From: Thermoanaerobaculia bacterium
GTDB lineage: Bacteria > Acidobacteriota > Thermoanaerobaculia > Multivoradales > JAHEKO01
Direction of reading: 5' to 3'
Length of the DNA stretch: 41,014 nt
Assembly (NCBI GenBank): GCA_945787635.1
Contig: CALZIK010000073.1
Coordinates: forward strand, 1-41,014
Below are positions 34,110 through 41,014 of this stretch, in pieces. Position 1 is the stretch's first letter. Every line of letters begins with the position of its first letter. The position numbers and the translations under genes were made by a program. The notes under the pieces are model-generated. The model had not been told where the DNA came from and made no database searches. It saw only the letters and a list, made by a program, of their open reading frames with translations.

Positions 34110-34661
34110 ATGTTACAGGTGAGCGCTCCGCTTGATCTCTCAGCAAGCTCTCGACGTGGCGGAGCGGCAAAGACCCTCTTTGGTAGATCGCGAGGCATTC
34201 GGTTCTCGAGTGCCTCGGAGTTTTTTTCCGGGACCGCGGAAGTTGGGAGGTGGCAACTGTCGGGTGGTGACGCGGAGGGGGGCTCGCACCGCAACGTGCG
34301 AACAGTGCTCGTGGTCGAGGACAACAGTGGTCTTCGCATTCTGGTGGTGAAGGCTCTCGAGGCCCGGGGCTACCGGGTTCTGAGCTGCGACGCATCAGAG
34401 CTCGCGGTTCGCCTATTCGACGAAGAACCAGTCGATCTGCTGCTGACCGATGTCGTGATGCCGGGCGTCGGCGGCGTGGCCCTGGCCAGAAGGCTGAGGG
34501 CGCGCAAGCCGTCGCTCAAGGTGCTTCTGATGTCGGGTCACGACAAGCGGGAGATCGAAGATCCCGAGGTACTTGGCGGCGAAGTGACGTTTCTCAGCAA
34601 ACCCTTCGGTGTTGCGGACCTGGTTCGAACAGTGGAAAAATCGCTACAGGAGAACTCTTGA
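34110..34661 (+). CDS. Single-domain response regulator with N-terminal extension
   Basis: 183-residue protein with one receiver at about residues 64-180: acidic pair in VVEDN, phosphoacceptor Asp114 in LLLTDVVMPG and Lys in FLSKPF. No output domain follows, as in phosphate-shuttling or sink regulators. The first ~60 residues are Ser/Arg/Gly-rich and low-complexity; the ATG at 34110 has a GGGGGT run 8-13 bases upstream, but a GTG at 34296, immediately before the domain, is an alternative start. Its stop overlaps the TTG start of the REC-EAL gene by 4 bases. A shared phosphorelay with the two kinases upstream is likely. Confidence 0.85.
   Translation: MLQVSAPLDLSASSRRGGAAKTLFGRSRGIRFSSASEFFSGTAEVGRWQLSGGDAEGGSHRNVRTVLVVEDNSGLRILVVKALEARGYRVLSCDASELAVRLFDEEPVDLLLTDVVMPGVGGVALARRLRARKPSLKVLLMSGHDKREIEDPEVLGGEVTFLSKPFGVADLVRTVEKSLQENS
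34648..34652 (+). promoter_or_regulatory. Ribosome binding site for the TTG start at 34658
   Basis: AGGAG, 5 bases before TTG at 34658, within the end of the upstream receiver gene (TTGA overlap). It supports a TTG start for the REC-EAL protein. Confidence 0.6.
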
Positions 34662-36079
34662 GAGAGGTCACGCCAGTCAAACGGGTTCTAATTCTCGACG
34701 ATGATCCCGTGGTCCTGCGGACCCTGGTCGACTACCTGGCGTCACCCAGAGTGCACCTGCTGCTTTGCTCGGAGATCGAGGCGGCGGAGTGTGTTCTGGA
34801 TCGCCAGAGCTTCGACGTGCTGATCTGCGATCTGGAGGTTTCGCGCCTTGGAGGGCTCGAAGGATTCCGGCTCGTTCGGCACGCTCTGGCGCACTTTCCG
34901 GATCTCGAGGTCATCGTCTTCAGCGGAAAGCTCGACGACGAAGTGCGCCGGCTTGGCCGAAGTCTGGGCGCTACCGAGCTCCTCGAGAAGCCGGCCGAGA
35001 TGCACCGCCTGCGCGAGTTGCTCGGTGGCGAGGTCCGAAGCTCTCAGGAGGGCCGGCCGGGCCGGAGGGTCCGTGGGGAGGTGACCCGGGTGGAGCGCCT
35101 GGAAGAGCTGCTGGGGAACCGCAGCATCTCGGCGCTCTTGCAGCCGATCGTCCGCCTCGACAAGACACAAGAGAGCGGAGGGTTGTATGTCGAGGGGCTG
35201 GCCAGGGGTCCTCTGGGCTCGCCTCTCAGGAATCCCGAGCTTCTTCTGGCGTATGCATCGAAAAAGGACCTGCTGTTCGAGACCGAGCTTCAGTGCATCT
35301 CTGCGGTGCTGGGTGAATCCCGCCATCTTTCGGGGCTACGCAAGCTCTTCATCAACGTGCATCCACGCTCCTTGTCGGCTCCCGGGTTCGCATCCGTTCT
35401 GGAAAATCTAGTTCGGCAGAACGGCTACGAGAACAGCGATGTCGTGCTTGAGCTGACCGAGCAGCAGTCGATCCTGAACGCCACCGCCTTCGCCGCGACT
35501 CTCGACGACTTTCGGATGCGCGGTTTCGGTCTGGCGCTCGATGACTACGGTAGCGGCTTTGCGAATCTCCATCTCGTTCAGCAGTTGCGGCCGGACTATC
35601 TCAAGATCGATGGATTCTTCTGTCGCGGCATCGAGAACGACGAGAACAAGAGGACGATTGTCGAGGCGACGGTTGCGATGGCCCACCGGCTTGGCATCTC
35701 GACGATTATGGAATGTGTCGAGACCGCCGCGGCGCTCGAGGTCTTGCGGGACCTCGGCGCCAGGTTCGCTCAGGGATACTTCTTTTCGGAGCCGATCGGC
35801 GGCCGAGAGCTCGCAGCGGCGTTCCGGCCGCGGCTGCCTGAGCTTCGGGACGAGCAGGCTCGCAGCCCGTCGCCTTCTTCGACGGTCGTCACTCCTTGGA
35901 CGGCCGGGGACATCGAGCACGAGCTCTCCAATCTTCTGACCGCGATCGCGCTGACGGCGGCACAGGGACTGAAGAGGCTCGACACTGGCGATCCGCTGCG
36001 CAAAGATCTCGAAGCGATTCTCTCGGCAAGTGAGCAGGCCATTTCCTTGAAGTGGCCCGAGGTAGGGACTTTGGACTAG
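34658..36079 (+). CDS. REC-EAL cyclic di-GMP phosphodiesterase with C-terminal phosphoacceptor-like helix
   Basis: 473-residue regulator. Receiver at about 7-125 with Asp14/Asp15/Asp16 and phosphoacceptor Asp58. EAL domain at about 150-395. Its motif reads EGL (Glu179) in place of EAL, but the other metal and catalytic residues are visible: Asn in FINVHP, Glu in LELTEQ, the Asp pair in ALDDYGSG, Lys in YLKIDG, Glu in MECVET and Gln in QGYFFSEP. Breakdown of c-di-GMP to pGpG is therefore likely. Residues about 413-463 repeat the look of a kinase dimerisation helix (DIEHELSNLLTAI, His421, then a helix with RKDLEAILSASEQA), yet no ATPase domain follows. It may dimerise with, or be phosphorylated by, the neighbouring kinases. 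The start is TTG, overlapping the previous gene. Confidence 0.9.
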   Translation: MREVTPVKRVLILDDDPVVLRTLVDYLASPRVHLLLCSEIEAAECVLDRQSFDVLICDLEVSRLGGLEGFRLVRHALAHFPDLEVIVFSGKLDDEVRRLGRSLGATELLEKPAEMHRLRELLGGEVRSSQEGRPGRRVRGEVTRVERLEELLGNRSISALLQPIVRLDKTQESGGLYVEGLARGPLGSPLRNPELLLAYASKKDLLFETELQCISAVLGESRHLSGLRKLFINVHPRSLSAPGFASVLENLVRQNGYENSDVVLELTEQQSILNATAFAATLDDFRMRGFGLALDDYGSGFANLHLVQQLRPDYLKIDGFFCRGIENDENKRTIVEATVAMAHRLGISTIMECVETAAALEVLRDLGARFAQGYFFSEPIGGRELAAAFRPRLPELRDEQARSPSPSSTVVTPWTAGDIEHELSNLLTAIALTAAQGLKRLDTGDPLRKDLEAILSASEQAISLKWPEVGTLD

Positions 36080-36177
36080 GGCCCTGCGGCGGTCACGCCG
36101 AGAATTTTGAGGCGCCCGGCGGGATGCCCGCCGCTCGAACGCAGGGGAACTTCCCGCATGGGGCACCAGCCGCAGGC

Positions 36178-36203
36178 GCCAGGGTTCTTCAGCAAGCTCC
36201 TAG
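36178..36203. repeat. Solo end of the MITE-like element
   Basis: A 26-base sequence ending in TTCAGCAAGCTCCTAG is identical to the right end of the element at 38217-38410. No matching opposite end is clear on the other side. The CTAG supplies the stop codon of the minus-strand metalloprotease gene. The rest of 36080-36177 holds a CGGCGGG-AT-CCCGCCG-like hairpin and no gene. Confidence 0.75.
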
Positions 36204-37150
36204 AGGCCCGGGCGGAAGGTCGCGACCATGTCCCGCATCCGCTCGGCCTGTCCCGGCGTGAACGTGTTCATGCACGAGTCGTCGCTGTAGTTCATGAAGT
36301 TGCGCACCGGGTCGCTTCCGGGCGCCGAGCACGTATCGCGCGGGAGGGGGCACCCGAAGGCGGGAACCTGTTCGGCCGGAGTATCGGAGACCTCGTCGCC
36401 GCCGGAACAGCCACCCTCGAAGGTGTGAAGCAGCCCCAGGTAGTGTCCGACCTCGTGAGTGAGAGTGTCGCCCAGATTGTATGGCGCCGCCGAGCCTTTC
36501 GGCAGGGTCGAATAGCGCACCACGACACCGTGCATCGAACTGCTGTCCTCGAAGTCCCATGGATAGTAGGACCAGCCGAGAACGTCAGCCGGCATGCAAG
36601 TGTAGACGTTGAGGGTGCTGACGGGGTCCACGGCATGCCGCTTCTTGAAGCCCCGCTCGACGTCGACGTCATTGCAGCCCGTGGCAAACTCGTCATCCAC
36701 GAGGCGGCGTATGGAGCGAAGCTCGAACTGGAAGCCGCTTCCGGCGTAAGCGCGGTTCAAGGCGCGAACTTGGCGCTTGACGTGCTTTCGCTTGACGTCG
36801 GCGGCACCATCGTTCGAACGCGCAACATGAAACACCACGGGAATGATCTTGTCTCCATAGCGGTGCGAGCGTCCCCAGGCGTTTACGAAGTCGCCGGCGG
36901 CGGCGTCGATCATCTTGCGCTCGAGCTGTCCGACCGACCGTGTGGCGCACCTGACTCCGGAAAGCGTGTTGCCGTTCTCAGAGGTGTAGTTGATGTTGCG
37001 AGGGAGCTCGCGCCGGTCGAAGTCTCTTGGAAACTCCTGAAGAAAGCTGGCGATCTCACCGGTTTGAGCTTCGGCGCCGGGCGATCCGAGACCGATCAGG
37101 ATCATGGTCGCGAGTACCGTCGAGCTGGCGATCATTCGGGATGTGGTCAT
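36200..37150 (-). CDS. Secreted pappalysin/cytophagalysin-type zinc metalloprotease (M43-like)
   Basis: 316-residue exported zinc protease. The ATG at 37150 has AAAGGAG 7 bases upstream and opens a signal peptide (SSTVLATMILIGLGS, cleavage near AEAQ, residue 29). The zinc site is HEVGHYLGLLH: His232, His236 and His242 with catalytic Glu233. The Met-turn is NFMNYSDDSC with Met286, as in M43 metzincins. Cysteines at 159, 185, 248, 267, 274 and 293 may form disulfides. An N-terminal propeptide region up to about residue 100 is likely removed. The stop codon lies in a repeat end. It separates the signalling genes and is transcribed against them. Confidence 0.93.
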   Translation of the reverse strand: MTTSRMIASSTVLATMILIGLGSPGAEAQTGEIASFLQEFPRDFDRRELPRNINYTSENGNTLSGVRCATRSVGQLERKMIDAAAGDFVNAWGRSHRYGDKIIPVVFHVARSNDGAADVKRKHVKRQVRALNRAYAGSGFQFELRSIRRLVDDEFATGCNDVDVERGFKKRHAVDPVSTLNVYTCMPADVLGWSYYPWDFEDSSSMHGVVVRYSTLPKGSAAPYNLGDTLTHEVGHYLGLLHTFEGGCSGGDEVSDTPAEQVPAFGCPLPRDTCSAPGSDPVRNFMNYSDDSCMNTFTPGQAERMRDMVATFRPGL

Positions 37151-37276
37151 GGTTGCGCTCCTTTTTTTCGGAAGCTTTGATTCGGTTCGCATGTGACACG
37201 ACCAAAGTAACCAAATGCGGGCTCTGTCGGAATCAGAGGTTCTTGGTTCGAGTTGACGGCAACTCGCGCCTGACTC

Positions 37277-37295
37277 CGTAGGTCGGTCACCTACG
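37277..37295. promoter_or_regulatory. Small inverted repeat in a divergent promoter region
   Basis: CGTAGGT, 5 bases, ACCTACG forms a perfect 7-bp inverted repeat in the 290-base gap 37151-37440 between the divergent metalloprotease and the unknown gene at 37441. It could be an operator; no -10/-35 pair in the gap is convincing. Confidence 0.25.
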
Positions 37296-37440
37296 CGGCG
37301 TCGGAGGATCGGCTTTCCCACTGTCCGAGCGCCAGCCCTAGAGCCTCGACATCGTTGTTTGGCCTACAACCGGTTGGGAGGTCTTCCGGTGGTCGCGGAG
37401 CCCGAGGTCCTGGATGATTGAGTGGAAGGGAGCCGTAGGA

Positions 37441-38220
37441 ATGCTGGCAGCGCAAACCGTCACACCGATCACGAAGGTTGTTCCCGAAGAGACCCACTTG
37501 GAGTTCCTGCGCCGGCGCTTGCGCGAAACCGCAACCGGCTGGGCAGGCCGAGACCTCGACGACAGCGAGCTGATCGCGGATTCGACCGACGGCCACTTCT
37601 GGGAGCTGGTCGGCCTGCGCGTCAGCGGCCACGAGTCTCTTCTTCTGGGTGCGCTTTCCTTTCGGCGTCAGACGGCTGGCCCGGGCTATTCACGGCAGTC
37701 GTTGCCCTCTTACCTCGCCACAGATTGCCCGATTGGAGACCGGAACAGCGCCGGCCTTTCCACGTTGGTCAGAGTCGAGCTACCGACCGCCAGAGAGTCG
37801 GTGTCCGAGTTCCTGGGAGACTTGAAGGGCAAGCAACGACGTCACCGGGTGCTGGTCGACAAGGAGCTCATCCAGGTGATGTTCGACCTCAGGGCGCAGA
37901 ACCCCTCGACCGAGAAAGTCATCGGGCGGGCGAAGGCCGTGCGCGGGACCGTGGTGTTGCGCACTCGCGACGGACACGTGGTTTCAGGCATTCTGCTCGA
38001 CCTCGAGGCGAAACTGCGGCGCGACCCGTCCTTCCTGGCGATCACCATGGCGGTGCAGCACACGGTGCACGGCAACGTTCCTTTGCCGACGCTCTTCGTA
38101 CAGCGACGCTACATCTCGATGCTGAGCTCCTTGGAGGGCCGGCCTTTGGAGGAGAAGCTCTCCTGCGTCCCATTTCAGCCCAAGAACGCGAACCCGTTGT
38201 ATCTCGTGGTTGACGTCTAG
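37441..38220 (+). CDS. Hypothetical protein in the signalling region
   Basis: 259-residue soluble-looking protein that I do not recognise. The ATG at 37441 is preferred over 37414 because GGAAGGGAG ends 7-8 bases upstream. Seen: an N-terminal charged helix (THLEFLRRRLRETATG), mixed alpha/beta middle with DLKGKQRRHRVLVDKEL and a VRGTVVLRTRDGHVVSGILLDLEAK strand-helix unit, and a hydrophobic C-terminal strand. No catalytic motif, signal peptide or membrane segment. The stop TAG is part of the CTAG end of the MITE-like element, so the insertion may have trimmed or changed the original C-terminus. Divergent from the metalloprotease. Confidence 0.75.
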   Translation: MLAAQTVTPITKVVPEETHLEFLRRRLRETATGWAGRDLDDSELIADSTDGHFWELVGLRVSGHESLLLGALSFRRQTAGPGYSRQSLPSYLATDCPIGDRNSAGLSTLVRVELPTARESVSEFLGDLKGKQRRHRVLVDKELIQVMFDLRAQNPSTEKVIGRAKAVRGTVVLRTRDGHVVSGILLDLEAKLRRDPSFLAITMAVQHTVHGNVPLPTLFVQRRYISMLSSLEGRPLEEKLSCVPFQPKNANPLYLVVDV

Positions 38221-38410
38221 GAGCTTGCTGAAGAACCCTGGCAGGTCGCGTTGCGAGCCGCCGCAACCCGAAGGGCGCCAAGGGGTTGCGGCGCATCTGC
38301 AGCGTTGCTCGTCGTCGGCGATGGCACCGCATCGACTCCTCCTCGCGCCTTGCATCTGCACCACAAGCCCTTGGCGCGCGACCCGCCAGGGTTCTTCAGC
38401 AAGCTCCTAG
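38217..38410. mobile_element. MITE-like element with 34-bp terminal inverted repeats
   Basis: Bases 38217-38250 and 38377-38410 are inverted repeats with one mismatch in 34; both ends are CTAG. Further inside, GCGCCAAGGG (38275-38284) pairs with CCCTTGGCGC (38368-38377), and the left side carries about 24 extra bases that form their own hairpin (GCCGCAACCC with GGGTTGCGGC). The element is about 194 bp and too short for a transposase, as in non-autonomous MITEs. No longer target duplication is visible outside the CTAG. It lies between convergent genes, whose transcripts it may also terminate. Partial copies of the end occur at 36178-36203 and 10924-10937. Confidence 0.82.
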
Positions 38411-38418
38411 CGGCTGGG

Positions 38419-39051
38419 CTAGTCGGTCAGGCCGTGCTCGAGCGCGTAGCGCATGATCGCGGCGTTGTTCTTGAGCTGAGTCTTGTCGAGGATCCGCGTT
38501 CGGTAGGTGCTGACCGTCTTGACGCTCAGATTCAGCTCGTTGCCGATCTCCGATACCGTCATCCCCGAGCCGATCATGCGCAATACCTGAAATTCGCGGT
38601 CAGAGAGGCTTTCGTGAGGCAGCTGCGAGTTGTCTCTTCCGATGCTCATGGCGAGCAGCTCGGCGAGTTGGTCGCTGATGTACTTGCCCCCGCCGTGGAT
38701 CTTGTGGATCGCGCTGATGAGTTCATCACCGGCCTTGATCTTGGTGAGATAGCCGTCGGCGCCGGCTCTCAGGCAGCGGAGGGCGTACTGGTCCTCGGAA
38801 TGTGAGGTGAGCATGAGCACTCGGATTTCGGGCTTCCAGCGCTTCAGCTCTTCGACAATCTCGAGGCTGTCGCGACCCGGCATGACGACATCGAGTAGCA
38901 CGACGTCGGGATCCAGTTCCTTGCTCCTGGTAAGCGCCCGAGGACCGTTCTCGGCTTCACCGATGACCTGGAGGACGGGATCGTCCTCCAAGACCCTGCG
39001 CAGGCCGTCGCGGAACATCTGGTGGTCATCGGCGATGAGCACTTTGATCAT
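38419..39051 (-). CDS. NarL/FixJ-family response regulator, REC-LuxR
   Basis: 210-residue transcription factor. Receiver at about 1-120: Asp8/Asp9, phosphoacceptor Asp54 in LLDVVMPG, Thr in MLTSHS and Lys in YLTKIK. A linker leads to a LuxR-type helix-turn-helix at about 145-205 (LSDREFQVLRMI, then SEIGNELNLSVKTVSTYRTRI). Phosphorylation should favour dimerisation and DNA binding. The ATG at 39051 has no close ribosome binding site; a GGGGAAAG run lies about 16 bases upstream. No kinase gene is adjacent, so the hybrid kinases at 29-34 kb or a distant kinase may phosphorylate it. The 212 bases to the divergent PilZ gene hold AT-rich patches and no certain promoter. Confidence 0.93.
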   Translation of the reverse strand: MIKVLIADDHQMFRDGLRRVLEDDPVLQVIGEAENGPRALTRSKELDPDVVLLDVVMPGRDSLEIVEELKRWKPEIRVLMLTSHSEDQYALRCLRAGADGYLTKIKAGDELISAIHKIHGGGKYISDQLAELLAMSIGRDNSQLPHESLSDREFQVLRMIGSGMTVSEIGNELNLSVKTVSTYRTRILDKTQLKNNAAIMRYALEHGLTD

Positions 39052-39263
39052 CGTGTGTGAACAGCTTTCCCCTTCGTTTTCGTGGAAATTCTAGGCTAAA
39101 TCCTAACATGCCCTCGCTCGTGCCCTCCAGAGTGTGTGCGCTTGCCTGCTGACTCGTTGCCGGGATGTCGGTGGCTGTCCGACAGCGCTCGGGGACTTGC
39201 TCCTAGGATACGAGCAGCGCATGTCCGATTTCGCCGACTCGTTGCGTCGTCTACTCTTTTGCT

Positions 39264-39707
39264 ATGAACACTCCACCGAGACAGCCTAAGCCCTCTTCTG
39301 GCGATTCGAGCCAGGCTACGCCCTTCGTCGGGTTCGATGACATGAAGTCCCGTTATCGCGTCTCTGGCGTGGAGATGCGTTTGGGTGCATTCGACGGTGC
39401 GAAAGCGGTCAACATAGGCATCGGCGGCGTCGCGGTCGAGACCCAGAAGTACCTAGAGGTCGGCAAGACCTACCCGCTGCGATTCAGGCGCCCGGCGGGC
39501 TCGCTGCGCCTGACCGGCACGGTGATTTGGAGTCAGCTCACGAGGACCGTGACGGTCAAGGAGCGCGAGGTGCTGCCCGTTTATCGAGCCGGCCTCGAGT
39601 TCGCCAGAATGTCGGTCGCGCAGAAACGGGAGCTCGAGGAGTTCATCGCCGAAGCGCTCGACCGGGCCGAGCAGGTCCACAGCGTGGCGGGCGCGGCAAT
39701 CGCCTGA
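39264..39707 (+). CDS. PilZ-domain protein, likely cyclic di-GMP receptor
   Basis: 147-residue cytosolic protein with a PilZ domain at about 25-135. Seen: an Arg-containing N-terminal loop (KSRYRV, Arg30 and Arg32) and NIGIGGVAV at 50-58, which corresponds to the (D/N)xSxxG motif with Ser replaced by Gly. Strand pattern and ETQKYLEVGKTYPLRF continue as in PilZ proteins. Binding of c-di-GMP is plausible but weakened motifs leave doubt. The closeness of the GGDEF and EAL genes supports a shared pathway. The first 20 residues are disordered-looking. Divergent from the LuxR regulator. The following 244 bases hold no recognised gene. Confidence 0.8.
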   Translation: MNTPPRQPKPSSGDSSQATPFVGFDDMKSRYRVSGVEMRLGAFDGAKAVNIGIGGVAVETQKYLEVGKTYPLRFRRPAGSLRLTGTVIWSQLTRTVTVKEREVLPVYRAGLEFARMSVAQKRELEEFIAEALDRAEQVHSVAGAAIA

Positions 39708-39951
39708 CCTGCGGCTCACCGACAAGCTCCCCTCCACCGGCTCGAGCGATCGTCCAGTAAGCGCGCGTCGGCCGCCGCGCCGATCCGGCGAGCATTCGTA
39801 CGACGAGCGCAGGGCATTCCGTTGCGCGCCAGAACAACATTCAACTCGAGCTCGGCATGACGGATGTCGGCCTTTGTCCTACGTTCCGCGGAGGTTTCGT
39901 CCGCTACCGGGATGGTGTGACAAGCCCGATAATGGAAGACGGAGAAATGTC

Positions 39952-41014
39952 ATGTTTAGCGCTCAATCACGTGGAGCAGCAAACGGACCCGGAGTCGCCG
40001 GACTCGCAGAACTGGACCAGAGCCAACGCCGCCTTCTGCGCCCCGAGGCTCGCCTGCGATGTCGCCGTCTGCTTGGCGTTCTTGGAATCTTGCCGCTGCT
40101 CCTCGCGGCCGGTGCCGAACTTCGGGCACAGGTGACGTTCACCGTCAACGCCGACGCCGACGCCGTGGACATCGTCCCGGGCGACGGTGTCTGCGAGACC
40201 GGACCGGGTAACGGCATCTGTACGCTCCGGGCGGCGATCCAGGAGGCCAACGCGCTCGCCGGCGCCGACACCGTAGACCTGCCGACCGGCACCTACCCGA
40301 TCGCGATCAACGGCAATGACGACGACGCCTCGAAGGGCGATTTCGACATCACGGAAGAGCTGACGATCAACGGTGCCGATGAGGCCACCACCATCGTCGA
40401 CGGCGCGGGGTCGGACCGGGGGTTCCACGTCCTCGCCGGCGTGACGGCCACCTTGTCGGGCCTGACCATTCAAAACGGCGATCCCGGTGGAGGGTCCGGC
40501 GGTGGGATCTACAGCCTGGGCACCCTGAACCTCTCGTCAGTCACTTTGGATGCCAACTCCGCCGGTGCTGGCGGCGGGCTTGCTGGCGGCAGCGCGAGCT
40601 CGCTTACGCTGGCCAACGTCACCCTGAGCGCCAACTCGGCGACGGACGGTGCCGGCATGTACCTCGCGGACTCCGTGGCCGGGGCCTCGCTCACGGATGT
40701 CAGCCTGGTGGGCAACATAGCCGGTACAAGCGGCGGCGGAATCTTCGCCGAAGCGTCCGGGCTCTTGCTCACCGGCGGGGTGCTGAGCGGCAACTCGGCC
40801 ACCAACGGTGCCGGCATCTACCTCAGGGAAGCCCCGGCCGAGGTGACGCTGAACGACGTCAGCGTGGTCAACAACACAGTCAACAACCTCGGCGGCGGGA
40901 TCTACGCCGAGGCTTCCGAACTAACGATTACCGGCAGCACCCTGAGCGGCAACGCGGCGAAGGACGGCGGCGGGATCTACAACGACGGCGCCGGGCTCAC
41001 CCAGACCCTGACCA
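39952..41014 (+). CDS. Secreted CSLREA-type parallel beta-helix protein, cut by window end
   Basis: Start of a large surface or secreted protein; 354 codons are present and the frame is open at the last base. The ATG at 39952 has GGAG 7 bases upstream. A long, Arg-rich n-region (about 45 residues) precedes a hydrophobic core (LLGVLGILPLLLAAG) and cleavage near LRAQ, residue 61. Next comes the CSLREA-like segment GICTLRAAIQEANA (CTLRAA in place of CSLREA), then right-handed beta-helix repeats with GGGIY/GAGIY and LSGNSA-type turns about every 20-25 residues. Such proteins are usually cell-surface adhesins or polysaccharide-active. The C-terminal anchor or sorting signal lies outside the window. 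Confidence 0.88.
   Translation, partial: MFSAQSRGAANGPGVAGLAELDQSQRRLLRPEARLRCRRLLGVLGILPLLLAAGAELRAQVTFTVNADADAVDIVPGDGVCETGPGNGICTLRAAIQEANALAGADTVDLPTGTYPIAINGNDDDASKGDFDITEELTINGADEATTIVDGAGSDRGFHVLAGVTATLSGLTIQNGDPGGGSGGGIYSLGTLNLSSVTLDANSAGAGGGLAGGSASSLTLANVTLSANSATDGAGMYLADSVAGASLTDVSLVGNIAGTSGGGIFAEASGLLLTGGVLSGNSATNGAGIYLREAPAEVTLNDVSVVNNTVNNLGGGIYAEASELTITGSTLSGNAAKDGGGIYNDGAGLTQTLT

Noticed and set aside
36076-36203. A second full copy of the MITE-like element between the EAL and metalloprotease genes
   Set aside because: Only the right 26 bases match. The CTAG at 36076 is followed by a weak similarity to the left end that is not convincing.

Overview
The window is GC-rich, densely coding DNA from a bacterium with many exported proteins. 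The mix is long secreted proteins with repeat-type C-termini, a HzsA-related diheme propeller protein, FabI, several soluble histidine kinases with an HDFNN-type phosphoacceptor box, and a CSLREA-type beta-helix protein. This fits an Acidobacteriota-like soil or sediment organism (Thermoanaerobaculia or a relative). That is an inference from gene content only; there is no rRNA or other marker gene here.

Layout. 1-5.2 kb: an unrecognised gene open to the left edge, then a two-gene unit (von Willebrand A protein plus a secreted protein) closed by a strong terminator. 5.2-10.9 kb (minus): a promoter-led unit of a propeller-like exported protein, an SGNH/alpha-beta hydrolase double enzyme and a bacterial dynamin. 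10.9-12.8 kb (minus): an exported protein and proC. 12.8-16.7 kb: a DUF4412-like exported protein, an ADP-ribose-type Nudix hydrolase, OsmC (minus), an unknown/DUF3052 pair and a membrane protein. 16.7-20.1 kb (minus): the HzsA-related protein, with a TTG start. 20.3-24.1 kb: a crotonase and a helicase-exonuclease fusion. 24.2-28.9 kb: ornithine aminotransferase (minus), LOG protein, EamA transporter, acyltransferase (minus) and FabI.

29.1-36.1 kb is a signalling island: REC-PAS-kinase-REC, REC-GGDEF, PAS-kinase-REC, a lone REC, and REC-EAL with a kinase-type helical tail. A LuxR response regulator (38.4-39.1 kb) and a PilZ protein (39.3-39.7 kb) follow, so synthesis, breakdown and sensing of cyclic di-GMP lie close together under shared phosphotransfer control. 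Between them are an M43-type metalloprotease and an unrecognised gene. The right edge cuts a secreted beta-helix protein that is open to the last base.

Non-coding structure: a ~194-bp MITE-like element with 34-bp terminal inverted repeats lies at 38217-38410. Pieces of its end occur at 36178-36203 and 10924-10937, and at all three places the CTAG end supplies the stop codon of a neighbouring gene. A second repeat family (two kinds of short hairpin) occurs at 14339-14497 and, inverted, at 24151-24228. The items most worth follow-up are the helicase-exonuclease fusion, the REC-EAL protein with an orphan phosphoacceptor-like tail, the double hydrolase and the MITE-like element.
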